A stretch of DNA of 64,000 bases from Vitreimonas flagellata (GTDB taxonomy: Bacteria; Pseudomonadota; Alphaproteobacteria; Caulobacterales; Aquidulcibacteraceae): the NCBI RefSeq assembly GCF_004634425.1, contig NZ_SBJL01000003.1, positions 496,001 to 560,000 on the forward strand, written 5' to 3'. This document shows positions 8,389 through 17,600 of the stretch, piece by piece; the stretch's first letter is position 1; every line of letters starts with the position of its first letter. The notes beneath the pieces were generated by a model, which was given only the letters and a program-made list of their open reading frames with translations, was not told the origin of the DNA and did no database searches. Position numbers and translations under genes: made by a program.

Positions 8389-9096
8389 TCAGGCTTTCTT
8401 GCTGTGGCGGCGTTGGACGGTCTTGGATTGTTCGAGCACGTCGCACACGGCGATCGCGCCGGCGTGGAGGTGGGCGCGCATGGCGCGTTCGGCGCGGGCG
8501 CCGTCGCCGGCGAGTATCGCGTCGATTATGTCTTCGTGCTCACGCTGTGACGCCTCGATGCGCGGCCGCCCCATCAACTCGGTGAACAGCAAGCGATTGA
8601 CTGGAAAGGTCAGGCGCAGGCCCGCTTCCCTCAGCACCTCATTGCCGGCGATGTCGTAGAGCACATCGTGGAAGACCTGGCGCGCGTCGCTGAGTTTCTT
8701 GACGTCGGCGTGAAGCGTATCCTGCAACAGTTTTCGGCAATCGCGCATGCGCTGCGCATAATCCGCGCGGTGAATGTTCTCGGCCGCGAGGCGCGCCACG
8801 TAGCCTTCGATCGCCTCGCGCGCCTGGAAAATCTCGCGCACGCCCCGTTCGCTGTAGGCGCGCACCGAGGCGCCGCGGTGTGGCGTGAATTCGAGCACGC
8901 CCTCGCCGGTCAAGCGGCGGATCGCTTCACGCACGGGGCCGACACTGACGCCATAGGTCTTCGCCACATCGGCGACGACCAGGCGTTCGCCCTGCGCCAG
9001 ATGGCCCTGACGGATCGCTTCACGTAGCGAATCGATCACGTGCTCGACGAGCGTTTCAGCGGGGGCATTTTTCGATGGCGGGGTGCGCGGCGGCAT
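8389..9096 (-). CDS. GntR-family regulator, FCD (FadR/VanR) subfamily
   Basis: About 235 residues. A winged HTH (VADVAKTYGVSVGPVREAIR and the following GVLEFTPHRGASVRAYSERG) is joined to an all-helical FCD effector domain with the expected metal-ligand histidines (FHDVLYDIAGN, SQREHEDIIDAI, MRAHLHAGA). The ATG at 9096 has a GAGG-type ribosome site and follows the CitMHS stop by 7 nt. FCD repressors bind short AT-rich palindromes. Three such sites lie in front of the TonB receptor gene at 12730-12819, which makes this protein the best local candidate to bind them (inference). Confidence 0.92.
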   Translation of the reverse strand: MPPRTPPSKNAPAETLVEHVIDSLREAIRQGHLAQGERLVVADVAKTYGVSVGPVREAIRRLTGEGVLEFTPHRGASVRAYSERGVREIFQAREAIEGYVARLAAENIHRADYAQRMRDCRKLLQDTLHADVKKLSDARQVFHDVLYDIAGNEVLREAGLRLTFPVNRLLFTELMGRPRIEASQREHEDIIDAILAGDGARAERAMRAHLHAGAIAVCDVLEQSKTVQRRHSKKA

Positions 9097-9103
9097 CTGA
9101 ACC

Positions 9104-10399
9104 TCAATGGACAACGAATGGAACGGCGCCGGTTGCAAGCGAGACGGCAACCATCAGGAGAAAAAACAGGATCGCGAAGGGCAGGCCGAAACGCTGCAAG
9201 TCTCCGACCTCAACCTTGAGCAAAGTCGCGACGAGATAAATCGGCGCCACCAGCGGGCTCAGTGCGTGCACATTGACGCCCAGCAGCGATGCGCGTGCAA
9301 CCTCGACCGGCTCGACGCCAAAGTGCTGAGCGGTTTCCGCTAGCACCGGCACGATGCCGAAATAATAGGCCTCGTTCGAGAGCACGAAGGTGAAGGGCGC
9401 GCTGGCGAGCGCGATGATCGGGCCGAAGTGCGGGCCGTACTCGGCTGGCACAAGCGCGAGCAGCGTCTCGCCCATCGCAGCGATCATGCCGGTGCCTTCC
9501 AATATGCCCGTAAATACGCCGGCCGAGAAGATCAGCAACACGATTGGTACGACGTTGCTTGCGTGTGCGGCGACGCGCTCGCGCTGGTCCGAGAGTTTCG
9601 GGTAGTTGATGATGCACGCGAGCGTGAGGCCAATCATGAACGCGATCGGCAGCGGTAGCACTTGGCCAACCACGCAACCCAGCAGAGCCAGGGTCAGCGC
9701 GAGATTGACCCAGAACAGCTTTGGCCGTTCCACGCCAGGTTCGCGATCGAACAAGGATTGCGAAAGATCGGTCTCAAGCTGCACGATGCCGAGGCGCTTG
9801 CGCTCCCACAAGCCAAACACGAGCGCCAGGACGAAGACGCCAATGATCGCCGCGATCATGGTGGGCAGAAGCGGCAGGAAGACATCCATGATGTCGACAT
9901 TGAGCGCGGAGGCCACGCGCGCCGTTGGCCCGCCCCAGGGCGTTAGATTGATCGTGGAATTCGCTGAACCCAGCAGCACCGCCAGCATCAACGGATTCAT
10001 GCCGAGTCGGCGATAGATCGGCAGGAAGGCGCCGATCGTGATGATCGCCGTGGTGGCGCCGTCGCCATCGAGCGAAACCAGCGTCGCCACCGCAGCCGTG
10101 GCCAAGCTCACACGCAATGGGTCGCCATGTGCGAACTTCACGGCGCTGCGCACGAGCGGGTCAAAAAGCCCCGCATCCATCATGATGCAGAAATAGAGCA
10201 CGGCGAAGACGAGCGCGGCCGCCGTTGGTGCGAGCGCGATGATGCCTTCCAGCGCCATACCCGTCATGTCCGCGCCGTGGCCCGCGAGCAAGCCAAACAC
10301 GATCGGCACGAGAATGAGTGCGGCGATCGCGCTGATCGTGCGCGTCATGATCAGAACCATAAAGGTCGCGATCATGGCGAAGCCGAGTGTCGCCAGCAT
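9104..10399 (-). CDS. CitMHS-family citrate/organic-acid carrier
   Basis: About 431 residues with some 11-12 hydrophobic segments, beginning MLATLGFAMIATFMVLIMTR. It matches CitMHS transporters, which move citrate or related carboxylates as metal complexes with proton symport. Typical stretches are SLDGDGATTAIITIGAFLPI, LTPWGGPTARVASALN, and LSNEAYYFGIVPVLAETAQHF near the C-terminus. The ATG at 10399 has a GGGAG ribosome site; a TTG one codon earlier is less likely. It is the first gene of the leftward operon CitMHS-GntR-AtuA-DUF4387-aldolase-LysR and is the inner-membrane entry step. The receptor upstream would be the outer-membrane step. Confidence 0.93.
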   Translation of the reverse strand: MLATLGFAMIATFMVLIMTRTISAIAALILVPIVFGLLAGHGADMTGMALEGIIALAPTAAALVFAVLYFCIMMDAGLFDPLVRSAVKFAHGDPLRVSLATAAVATLVSLDGDGATTAIITIGAFLPIYRRLGMNPLMLAVLLGSANSTINLTPWGGPTARVASALNVDIMDVFLPLLPTMIAAIIGVFVLALVFGLWERKRLGIVQLETDLSQSLFDREPGVERPKLFWVNLALTLALLGCVVGQVLPLPIAFMIGLTLACIINYPKLSDQRERVAAHASNVVPIVLLIFSAGVFTGILEGTGMIAAMGETLLALVPAEYGPHFGPIIALASAPFTFVLSNEAYYFGIVPVLAETAQHFGVEPVEVARASLLGVNVHALSPLVAPIYLVATLLKVEVGDLQRFGLPFAILFFLLMVAVSLATGAVPFVVH

Positions 10400-10415
10400 C
10401 AAAGCACTCCCGTCG

Positions 10416-10453
10416 AGAAAAGGCGCGCCAGCGATCTCGTCGATCGCTGGCGC
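10416..10453 (-). terminator. Rho-independent terminator after the TonB receptor gene
   Basis: A perfect 12-bp stem, GCGCCAGCGATC (10425-10436) and GATCGCTGGCGC (10442-10453), encloses the loop TCGTC. On the minus strand the stem is followed by GCCTTTTC. It lies 26 nt beyond the receptor stop and just before the CitMHS start, so it separates receptor transcription from the catabolic operon, which probably starts from its own promoter or by read-through. Confidence 0.8.
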
Positions 10454-10478
10454 TTATCTTGGAGGGGGGAGGTCGCCC

Positions 10479-12659
10479 TCAATAGTTCCACCGTAGCGTG
10501 ACGCCATAGGTGGGCGGTGCGTTGAACGAGGCGAACGTGGCGCCGATGAAGGTCGCTTGGTGCGTACGCGTCACTTCGTCGGTCAAATTCTTGCCCCAGA
10601 GCGAGAGCGACCAATCGCTATTGCCGCTGGTGTAAACAGCGCGGGCATCGACGAAATGCGTCGGTTCGCGATTTTCCGCCCCGGCATTGCTGGCGTCATC
10701 CCAAATGTCGCTTTCGTATTGATAGTCGACCGCGAACTCGACATCGCCGCTGGCGCCCAGACCCAACGTATAGGATGGCGAGAGAATGACCTTGTTCTCC
10801 GGCGTCCGTGTTAGGCGATTGCCGGTGTAGTCCGACGACGGCAGCACGTAGCTGTCGAAAGTCGCGTCCGTGTAAGCATAGGCGGCGTTGAGCGCGAGGC
10901 CGGCGCCGATATCCCAACGCAATTGCGTCTCGTAGCCATTGATCGTGGCGTCTGCATTTGCGGTGAAGATGTTGAGCCCGCTGGTTTCGCGCACCTGCAA
11001 GTCTTCGTATTCCATCGTATAGAGCGTATTGTTCCAGACCACGCGGCCGTCGAAGAATTCGCTGCGGACGCCGACTTCGTATTGGGTGGCAAATTCCGGA
11101 TCGAACGCGGTCGACGCGTCCAATTGGTTCTCCGGCGTGTCCTGGAAGCCGCCGCTTTTGAAGCCGCGCGAGACCATCGCGTAGATCATGTTATCGTCGC
11201 TCAGATGATAATCAGCGCCGATGCGCCAGGTCAGCGCGTCCCAGCTGGCGGAATTGGTAGCGTCGATATCTTCTTCGGCCCGGAAGGTGGCGTCGCTGTC
11301 GAGATTGTCGACGTGATAGGTTTTGTCGTCTTCGGTGTAGCGCGCGCCGAGTGTGAGATTGAGGCGTTCGCCCAGCGGGATCGTCGCGTCCGCGTAAATG
11401 GCGCGGCTCTCGACGTCGGCAGATTGATGATAGATTTCCGTGAGCAGCAAGCCTTCGGTGCCGCCGTCGGTGAAATCGAAATTGCCGTCGAAGTCCGGGA
11501 TCGCCAGATTGAGGATGTCGTCGCGACGCGTATCGGAATTGTACGCGTAAAGACCGAGCACCCAGGAGATGCGGCTGTCAGCAAGTGAAAGCAGGCGCAG
11601 CTCGTGGCTGGTCATTTCGCTTTCTTCGACATTGCCGCCGGCGATGCTGATGCGGCTGGCCGCATCGCGCGGGCCGCCGTCGAAATCGTAGTTCACGTCG
11701 TAGGCGACCTCGCGATGGCCGACGAGATAATTGATCGTGCCGAACGGCAGATCCCATGCGGCTTGCGCCCGGACGCCCCAGGTGTCGCGATCCTGGCGAC
11801 CGTCGAATTCCTGGTCCGAGCTATCGCGATCCGTGTCGAGGCTCCAAAAGCCGGAGAGCGGGTCGCCGGAATCGAGCGCCACCACATGCTGGCCGGGACC
11901 GTTGGCGCGATCCGTCGTTGAATCCGCGGCGACGCTGAAGCGCAGCGTACTCGAAGGCTCCAGCAAGAATTGGATGCGGCCGCTACGGGTATTCTGATCG
12001 GCGAGTTCGCCGCCGGTCTCGTCATTGTCGACGTAACCCGCATGCGTGCGCACGCTGGCGCTCGCGCGAACAGCCGCGACGCCTTCGTCCAACGGCGCAT
12101 TGATAAAGCCCGCGACATCGCCGCGTTCGTAATTGCCAGCTGTGCCTTCAAGCGAACCGCTGAAGGCGTTGAGATCGGGCGCATTGGAAATGACGTTGAT
12201 CGCGCCGCCGACGACGTTGCGGCCATAGAGCGTGCCTTGTGGGCCCTTCAGCACTTCGATGCGTTGAACGTCGAACGCATCGAACGCCACCATGGCTGGG
12301 CGGCCGAGATAGATGTCGTCTACGAACACCGCCGAGCTCGGATCGCCGGCGGCGCCGCGGTCGGATGAGCCGATACCGCGCACGTGCAGGCGCGGTTGGC
12401 CGGACGGAAAAGCGTCGAAGTTTAGACCGGGCGTGCGGGTCACGACGTCCTGCACTTCTTGAATGCGCGCTTCTTGGATTTCCTGGGCGGTGAATGTGGT
12501 GACGGTGACCGGCACGTCCTGCAAATTCTGATCGCGGCGCTGCGCCGTGATAATGATCTCATCCTCCGCGTCCGTGACCGGCTGCGCCAACGCCACGCCG
12601 CTCAGCACCCCAAATGACGCGCCCGCGAGCAAGATCCCGCGTCCAAACCCAATCCGCAT
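10479..12659 (-). CDS. TonB-dependent outer-membrane receptor
   Basis: 726 residues. It has a signal peptide (MRIGFGRGILLAGASFGVLS, cleavage near ALAQP), a TonB box-like DEIIITAQRR, a plug domain (PGLNFDAFPSGQPRLHVRGI, FDVQRIEVLKGPQGTLYGRN) and a 22-strand barrel ending VTLRWNY, with an aromatic last residue as needed for barrel assembly. There is no STN domain. The start has a strong GGGAGGAAG ribosome site. Its company (CitMHS carrier and acid-catabolic enzymes) suggests uptake of an organic acid, a terpenoid-like compound or a metal-acid chelate rather than a siderophore, but that is inference. Three palindromes upstream suggest strict repression. Confidence 0.95.
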   Translation of the reverse strand: MRIGFGRGILLAGASFGVLSGVALAQPVTDAEDEIIITAQRRDQNLQDVPVTVTTFTAQEIQEARIQEVQDVVTRTPGLNFDAFPSGQPRLHVRGIGSSDRGAAGDPSSAVFVDDIYLGRPAMVAFDAFDVQRIEVLKGPQGTLYGRNVVGGAINVISNAPDLNAFSGSLEGTAGNYERGDVAGFINAPLDEGVAAVRASASVRTHAGYVDNDETGGELADQNTRSGRIQFLLEPSSTLRFSVAADSTTDRANGPGQHVVALDSGDPLSGFWSLDTDRDSSDQEFDGRQDRDTWGVRAQAAWDLPFGTINYLVGHREVAYDVNYDFDGGPRDAASRISIAGGNVEESEMTSHELRLLSLADSRISWVLGLYAYNSDTRRDDILNLAIPDFDGNFDFTDGGTEGLLLTEIYHQSADVESRAIYADATIPLGERLNLTLGARYTEDDKTYHVDNLDSDATFRAEEDIDATNSASWDALTWRIGADYHLSDDNMIYAMVSRGFKSGGFQDTPENQLDASTAFDPEFATQYEVGVRSEFFDGRVVWNNTLYTMEYEDLQVRETSGLNIFTANADATINGYETQLRWDIGAGLALNAAYAYTDATFDSYVLPSSDYTGNRLTRTPENKVILSPSYTLGLGASGDVEFAVDYQYESDIWDDASNAGAENREPTHFVDARAVYTSGNSDWSLSLWGKNLTDEVTRTHQATFIGATFASFNAPPTYGVTLRWNY

Positions 12660-12729
12660 GACTTCCTCCCGATCCCCGTTTTTCGGGGTTGGCGGGGACC
12701 CTATGGGGCGACGTGGCGTCCGTAAATAG

Positions 12730-12819
12730 ATTATAGCATAATCGGTAATGCCGATTGCGCATAATGCTATACAAACAGCTCATTCGATGCCGCTGCGATC
12801 CGCAAAATTATAGTATAAT
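12730..12819 (-). promoter_or_regulatory. Three operator-like palindromes in the TonB receptor promoter
   Basis: Three copies of a site of form ATTATAGYATAAT are present: ATTATAGCATAAT at 12730-12742, a reverse-oriented relative (ATAATGCTATAC) at 12761-12772, and ATTATAGTATAAT at 12807-12819, a perfect 6-bp inverted repeat around one G. The first two together form an 8-bp inverted repeat TATAGCAT/ATGCTATA (12732-12739, 12764-12771). A second inverted repeat, AATCGG/CCGATT, lies between them (12740-12756). Such AT-rich palindromes suit FCD-GntR repressors, one of which is encoded at 8389-9096. The rest of the 12660-12967 gap shows no gene. Confidence 0.6.
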
Positions 12820-12967
12820 ACAGGTAAGGTGATCCAGCTCGCGGAGGCGCGGCAGCGCCCACTTTGGTTGCGAATCAAATCTGCTGTGGCTGGCTTGGAT
12901 GAAGCAGAAGTTGATCTTGCATGCGCTTGCGCGACGCCGTGCGGCCTCAGGGGAAGGGGCCGCGCGC

Positions 12968-13209
12968 ATGACCGGCCCAGATCCCAATCAGATGCTCACC
13001 ACAGCTGAGGCGGCGACACTCTGGGGCTTAAGCCTGCAACGCTCGCCAATTGGCGCGAGGACGGCTCTGTTGATCTCGTATTCTCGAAGTTCGGCAGCTG
13101 TGTTCGCCATCGCTACGCGGATGTTGTGGCCTTCGCTGAGCAAGCGCGCTGCACGAGCACGCTGGCCGCGCGAGAGGTCGTGGATCGGCAATCCACGCGT
13201 GGGTGCTGA
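12968..13209 (+). pseudogene. Frameshifted helix-turn-helix (excisionase/MerR-like) gene
   Basis: An ATG frame gives MTGPDPNQMLTTAEAATLWG, the classic start of a short HTH_17/excisionase-type DNA-binding domain. Its continuation lies in a different frame: LGLKPATLANWREDGSVDLV, then FSKFGSCVRHRYADVVAFAE, to a stop at 13207-13209. One lost base near 13015 explains the split. The reconstructed protein is about 80 residues with the usual recognition helix (PATLANWR) and wing (VRHRYADV). Such proteins regulate plasmid, phage or island excision and replication. As read, the gene is broken unless the frameshift is programmed or a sequencing error. Confidence 0.65.
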
Positions 13210-13304
13210 GCTGGGGGCCGCAACTTTGCCCCGGCAAAGCGGGGCGCCGCTGGGGCGCGGACTATTTTGTGGATTTAGGAAGACGCCCGAAGGCCTTGGA
13301 AAAT

Positions 13305-13433
13305 ATGGCGCACCTGGATGACGCGACTTCAAAACGACTCCTCCGGATCTTCTACGAGTGGGGCTTCAGCCTTGAACGCATTGGAGTAAAGCCGATTGAA
13401 CTCCCGGTGACCCGCGGTGAGGACGACGCCTGA
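13305..13433 (+). CDS. Small unknown ORF (42 residues)
   Basis: An ATG at 13305 opens a 42-residue frame (MAHLDDATSKRLLRIFYEWG to VTRGEDDA) with normal codon choice. The frame is also open upstream to 13203, but with an unnatural composition. No family is recognised. It lies between the broken HTH gene and another unknown gene in the same orientation, a usual place for tiny accessory genes of mobile or regulatory modules. It may be a short helical protein or chance. Confidence 0.35.
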   Translation: MAHLDDATSKRLLRIFYEWGFSLERIGVKPIELPVTRGEDDA

Positions 13434-13581
13434 ATACTTGGACTTGGTTCGAGGCGATGGTTTGTGTCGTCCCGGGGTTCCCGGCGTGTTCCTGGGTTTC
13501 CTGCTGTCGCATACGCATTTCGCCGGGGTCAGCGAGGCGCCCGTTTACATCTCCGCAATGGTAGGGGCGAACCCTGGTCAT

Positions 13582-13836
13582 ATGGCTGCGAAAATGATTC
13601 CGGATGACGAGCTTTTAGGCGACGCGGACCGCGTCACGATCTGGGTGGCGAGCAGGCCTGCGCCCAAGGATGTTTGGTCATTGCGCGAGGCGGCGATTTG
13701 GGCCTCAGCTCGGCCCGGGGTGACGCTGCATAGACCCGCACGCGATGGCAGACCGCCAATTTGGTTGGACGCAGAGCAGGTGCTCCGGGTTTCTCAGGCA
13801 TTGGCAGGCGATACCCCGATCGCGGCCGCAAGCTGA
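13582..13836 (+). CDS. Unknown small protein (84 residues)
   Basis: The frame from ATG 13582 (MAAKMIPDDELLGDADRVTI) reads through WSLREAAIWASARPGVTLHR and ends SQALAGDTPIAAAS. The middle part resembles a reading of a helix-turn-helix or excisionase-like recognition unit (SLREAAIWAS, then a DGRPPIWLDAEQV wing), but no family can be named. A longer in-frame start at 13417 is possible but has poorer codon usage. A strong terminator follows 105 nt downstream, marking the end of this small rightward cluster. Confidence 0.5.
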   Translation: MAAKMIPDDELLGDADRVTIWVASRPAPKDVWSLREAAIWASARPGVTLHRPARDGRPPIWLDAEQVLRVSQALAGDTPIAAAS

Positions 13837-13941
13837 ATTTTGCCTGCCCGAAAAGCGTGGTGACGCCTCATTAACGATGACGCTGGCATGTCCCCCGCGC
13901 GGCGCTGATGAAGCGCTGACCAACCACCAAACCCTGCCTTC

Positions 13942-13966
13942 GAGCGGACCCCACAAGGGTCCGCTC
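13942..13966 (+). terminator. Strong rho-independent terminator
   Basis: A perfect 10-bp stem GAGCGGACCC (13942-13951) and GGGTCCGCTC (13957-13966) encloses the loop CACAA, followed by TTGTTCGT. It closes the small-gene cluster at 12.9-13.8 kb before the next gene starts at 14039. Confidence 0.8.
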
Positions 13967-14038
13967 TTGTTCGTATGGCCTCTGGCAACTTGACCGCATC
14001 GTGAGCCGGCAATTTAGCCGCTGCAACGAGGATGGAAA

Positions 14039-14434
14039 ATGCAAGCGCCCGACGCTCTTACCGCGGAACTGGACGCTTGGTCCGCTGAGCAGGGGCTTCC
14101 CAATTTCGGAGAATACGATCTGCTTGATCTCGACGATCTCACGTCAGATCAGCGCGATTGGTTGAAGGCGTTTGTAGCACGCAGGGAAGCCGCCGAGGCG
14201 TTGGCGGACCAAGAGGCTGGCCCTTTGGCCATTGGACTTTCGAATGTGCTTTCGGGAGCCAGTGTTCGCCGGGTCGAGCGTGCGGGCCAATATGGGGTGT
14301 CGCTGGTGCTGGAGGGCGACGTCATCCAATCGGTCACCTTGCGTGCTGAAGGCGATCGGTTGGTGGTCGAATTAGATGGGCAGCCGCTCGAGCTTTCGGA
14401 CCGCGCGTACAATCCGGTTCGCAAGGTAGGCTAG
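14039..14434 (+). CDS. Unknown acidic protein (131 residues)
   Basis: The ATG at 14039 is preceded by an AACGAGGATGG ribosome site. The protein has an acidic helical N-terminal half (ELDAWSAEQGLPNFGEYDLL, LTSDQRDWLKAFVARREAAE) and a predicted beta-rich C-terminal half (YGVSLVLEGDVIQSVTLRAE, DRLVVELDGQPLELSDR). There is no signal peptide, membrane segment or recognised family. It stands alone between a terminator and the RHS gene in the same orientation, so it may be accessory to the RHS locus, although 216 nt separate them. Function unknown. Confidence 0.6.
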   Translation: MQAPDALTAELDAWSAEQGLPNFGEYDLLDLDDLTSDQRDWLKAFVARREAAEALADQEAGPLAIGLSNVLSGASVRRVERAGQYGVSLVLEGDVIQSVTLRAEGDRLVVELDGQPLELSDRAYNPVRKVG

Positions 14435-14548
14435 GCTGCATTCGGCATTGCGCGGAGCTATTTGCGCGGCGTGATCACTCGCTGAATCCTGCCCGACCGG
14501 CCCAAGAGGGCATTCTTCACAAGCGTCACCGCGCGGGGCGCCGGATCA

Positions 14549-14596
14549 AAAATAATTCTGCCTCTTCGCTAAACTCTGTCGAAAATCGCCTGACTC
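14549..14596 (+). promoter_or_regulatory. Upstream block of the first RHS gene, shared with the second
   Basis: This 48-nt block begins AAAATAATT and contains TAAACTCTGTCGAAAATC. It lies about 55-100 nt before the RHS start and recurs before the second RHS gene (46601-46648) at almost the same distance, with 44 of 48 bases identical by eye. It probably holds a shared promoter or regulator site. No clear sigma-70 or sigma-28 pair can be assigned. The rest of 14435-14650 shows no gene. Confidence 0.6.
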
Positions 14597-14650
14597 CCCT
14601 TGAGACGGGGTGCTTACCAGCGGTCGACCCCGTGTTGTGCGGGGTAGGTC

Positions 14651-17600
14651 ATGGTTTCGATCTTCACAGGGTTGGGCGCAGGTTTTGAGCGTGGCTCGGG
14701 TGCAGCACTTGGCGCAGGCGGCTTGCTGGGCGGGGCAGGGCTTGGGCGCGGCGGCGAAGGCGTTTTCCTCAACGCGGCGACCGGCAATCTCATCCTGCAG
14801 CGCCAAGACGAGTTTCTCGTCGGCCGCGGCCCCGACATTGGCGTTGCCCGCACCTACAATTCTTTGGGCGCGCTCGACGACAATGGCGATTATTGGCGCC
14901 AATCGACCGACCGGCGCATCTTTGGCCTGACTGGGACGGTCAATACGACGGGCTCGACGGTGAAGCACGTCTCGGCCGACGGCTCAGAGATCACCTATGC
15001 CTGGAACGGCTCCGCCTACACCACGACCGACGGCGCGGGCGCGCACGATAAGCTCACGCATAGCGCCGGCGTGTGGACCTGGACCGACGGCTCCACACAA
15101 ACCAAGGAGACATACGCGTCCGCTGAAACCGATGTCTGGCGCATCGCCAGCGTCGTCGATAGCGACGGCAATGCGCTGAGCTTCACTTATGTGTCCGGCT
15201 CGCCAACCAAATTGAGCCGGGTCACCACCCAGGACGGCTCCTATCTCGAATATACCTGGAGCGGGTCTAACATCACGAGCATCGTGACGGGCTACACCGA
15301 TCTCGCGACCTCAACCGCCAAGACGATCACGCGCACCACCTATGGCTATGACGGCTCAAACCGTTTGACCTCGGTCACGGTCGATCTCACCCCCGACAAT
15401 CTGGCCGATGCTGCGACCTACACGACGGCCTATACGTATGACGGATCGACCAATCGCATCGCCTCGATCACGCAGACCGACGGCTCCTCGCTTGCGATCA
15501 CGTATGACGGCTCTGGACGTGTGGCGACGCTGACGCAAACCGTGGCGAGCGGCGACACGCGGGTCACCACGCTCGCTTACTACAGCGACCGCACCGAAGT
15601 GACCGACCCGCGCGGCTCGGTGACGAAGCTCTATTACGATGCCAACAAGCAGCTGACCAAGGTCGTGGCGCCGGCCGCACAGAGCGGGGCGACACCCCAA
15701 GAAGTGCTCTACGAATACGACACGTCCGGCAACGTCACCAAGGTGACCGACGCGGGCGGGGGCATCACCGAATATACGTACGACAGCGCCGGCAATGTAA
15801 GCACGATCGAGGATCCGCTCGGCAATGTGACTGAGCGCTTCTACGATTCAAACAACAATCTCATCCGCGAGAGCCGCAATGGCTCGACAGGATCATCAGC
15901 GTCGACGGCGCTGCACACGCGCTATGTCTATGACAGCGAAAACCATCTGCGCTATGCGATCAGCGCTGAAGGGCGCGTAACGGAGTATCGCTACACCAGC
16001 CAAGGCGAGCTGCAATACACGATCACCTATCCCGCGCACGCCTACACGCCGGGCTCGACCGCGGTCAGCGAAGCGACGATGAACACCTGGCGCGATGGGC
16101 TCGCCGATCGCTCCACGACGCAAATCGTCAAGAACGTCTACGACGCGCGCGGCAATCTCAGCCAGACCCTGAGCTATGGCGCAGCGACCACGGCAGGCGT
16201 GGAAGCGACAAGCGAAGGCTATGCGCACCTCTACCTCACCTATGATGAAGCCGGCCGCCTCCTTAAGCGACATCTGCCGCCGCAGGTGGCGGAGCAGTTC
16301 GTCTATGATGGAATGGGGCGCCTCATTGCGTCTTTCGATCTCAGTGTTGGCTGGACGAACCTTGTCTTCAATGACGGCGCCACCACAACGACGATCACTG
16401 ACGCCGCCGGATTGAGCGTTGTTTCAACCTTTAACAAGGCGGGCGAGTTGATCTCGCGCGTTGAATCTGGCGCCAACGTGAATGGCGGCACGCGTTCCTA
16501 TCTTTACGATAAAAATGGACAGGTCCGCCGTGTCGTCGATGCGACAGGCTACAAGGCTTATGTGCTCTACGATCGCGCCGGTCGAAAAATCGCCGACGTC
16601 GGACACGGCGGTCAGATCTTAGAGTACAAATACGGAGCCGGCGGTGAGCTTATCGCCACCGTTAAGTACAATACACTCATCACAAGTGCTCAGCTCGCCC
16701 AATTGGATGATCCCAACAGCGAGATTGAGATTGCATCGCTGCGTCCCGCTGCGACCGTGCGGGATCTGCTCAGCTGGACTATTTACGACGCGAATGGTCG
16801 GGTCGCGCAGACAATTCAAGGTGACGGCTCGATCACCAATTATGCCTACGACGCCGCAGGGCGACTGGTAGCGACCAGAGGCTATTACAACAAGCTGGCG
16901 TCAGGCGTTGTCAGCGGCTACCTGACCAGCCCGCCGGCAACGCCGGCAAGCGTCGCAACCCACGCCAAAGACGTCATCGTTCGCAGCTTCTATGACGGCG
17001 ATGGCCGACTGATCGGTGCGCTCGATGGCACAGGTGTGTTGTCCGAGATCACCTATGATGGCGCCGGTCGCAAGGTGGCGGAAACCACCTTTGCAAACGC
17101 CACCGCGCTCTCCGACGCCAACAACGCTGATCTGCGCGCTACAGGGACATTCGCGCAGTTGCGTGCGTCCATAGCTGCAGATGCTACGCGCGACGCGACC
17201 TCGCGTTATGTTTATGATGGGCAGGGTCTTCTGCGCTTTACGATCGATGCGATTGGGCGTGTCACTGAATACATTTATTGGGGCGGCGTGACTTGGCACG
17301 CGATCGGACCAGCGCGCAAAACAATCGCATATGCAACACCGCTCGGGACCCTCGGGCAGTACACGTACGCGACGGTCAAAGCCGCGATCACCACGAACAC
17401 TGCCGACCGCCACGCCCACGCCGTCTATAATTCCAAGGGACAGCTGGTTTATGCCGTGGACGCGCAAGGGGCGGTGACGCAGCTCACCTACGATGCGCTG
17501 GGGCGAGTCATAAAGAGCGCGCAGTTTGCCGTGTCGGCGGACATGAGCGCTATGGGCGCTGGCGATCAATGGGAAGCCAATCTCAATGCATGGGCTGCGA

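Noticed and set aside
10923-11588. 221-residue rightward ORF within the TonB receptor gene
   Set aside because: Antisense to well-conserved barrel codons; no supporting motif.
14570-14597. Sigma-28 promoter in the shared RHS upstream block (TAAA, 15 nt)
   Set aside because: The -10 side (CCTGACTC) has too few matches to GCCGATAA in either copy; only the TAAA fits.
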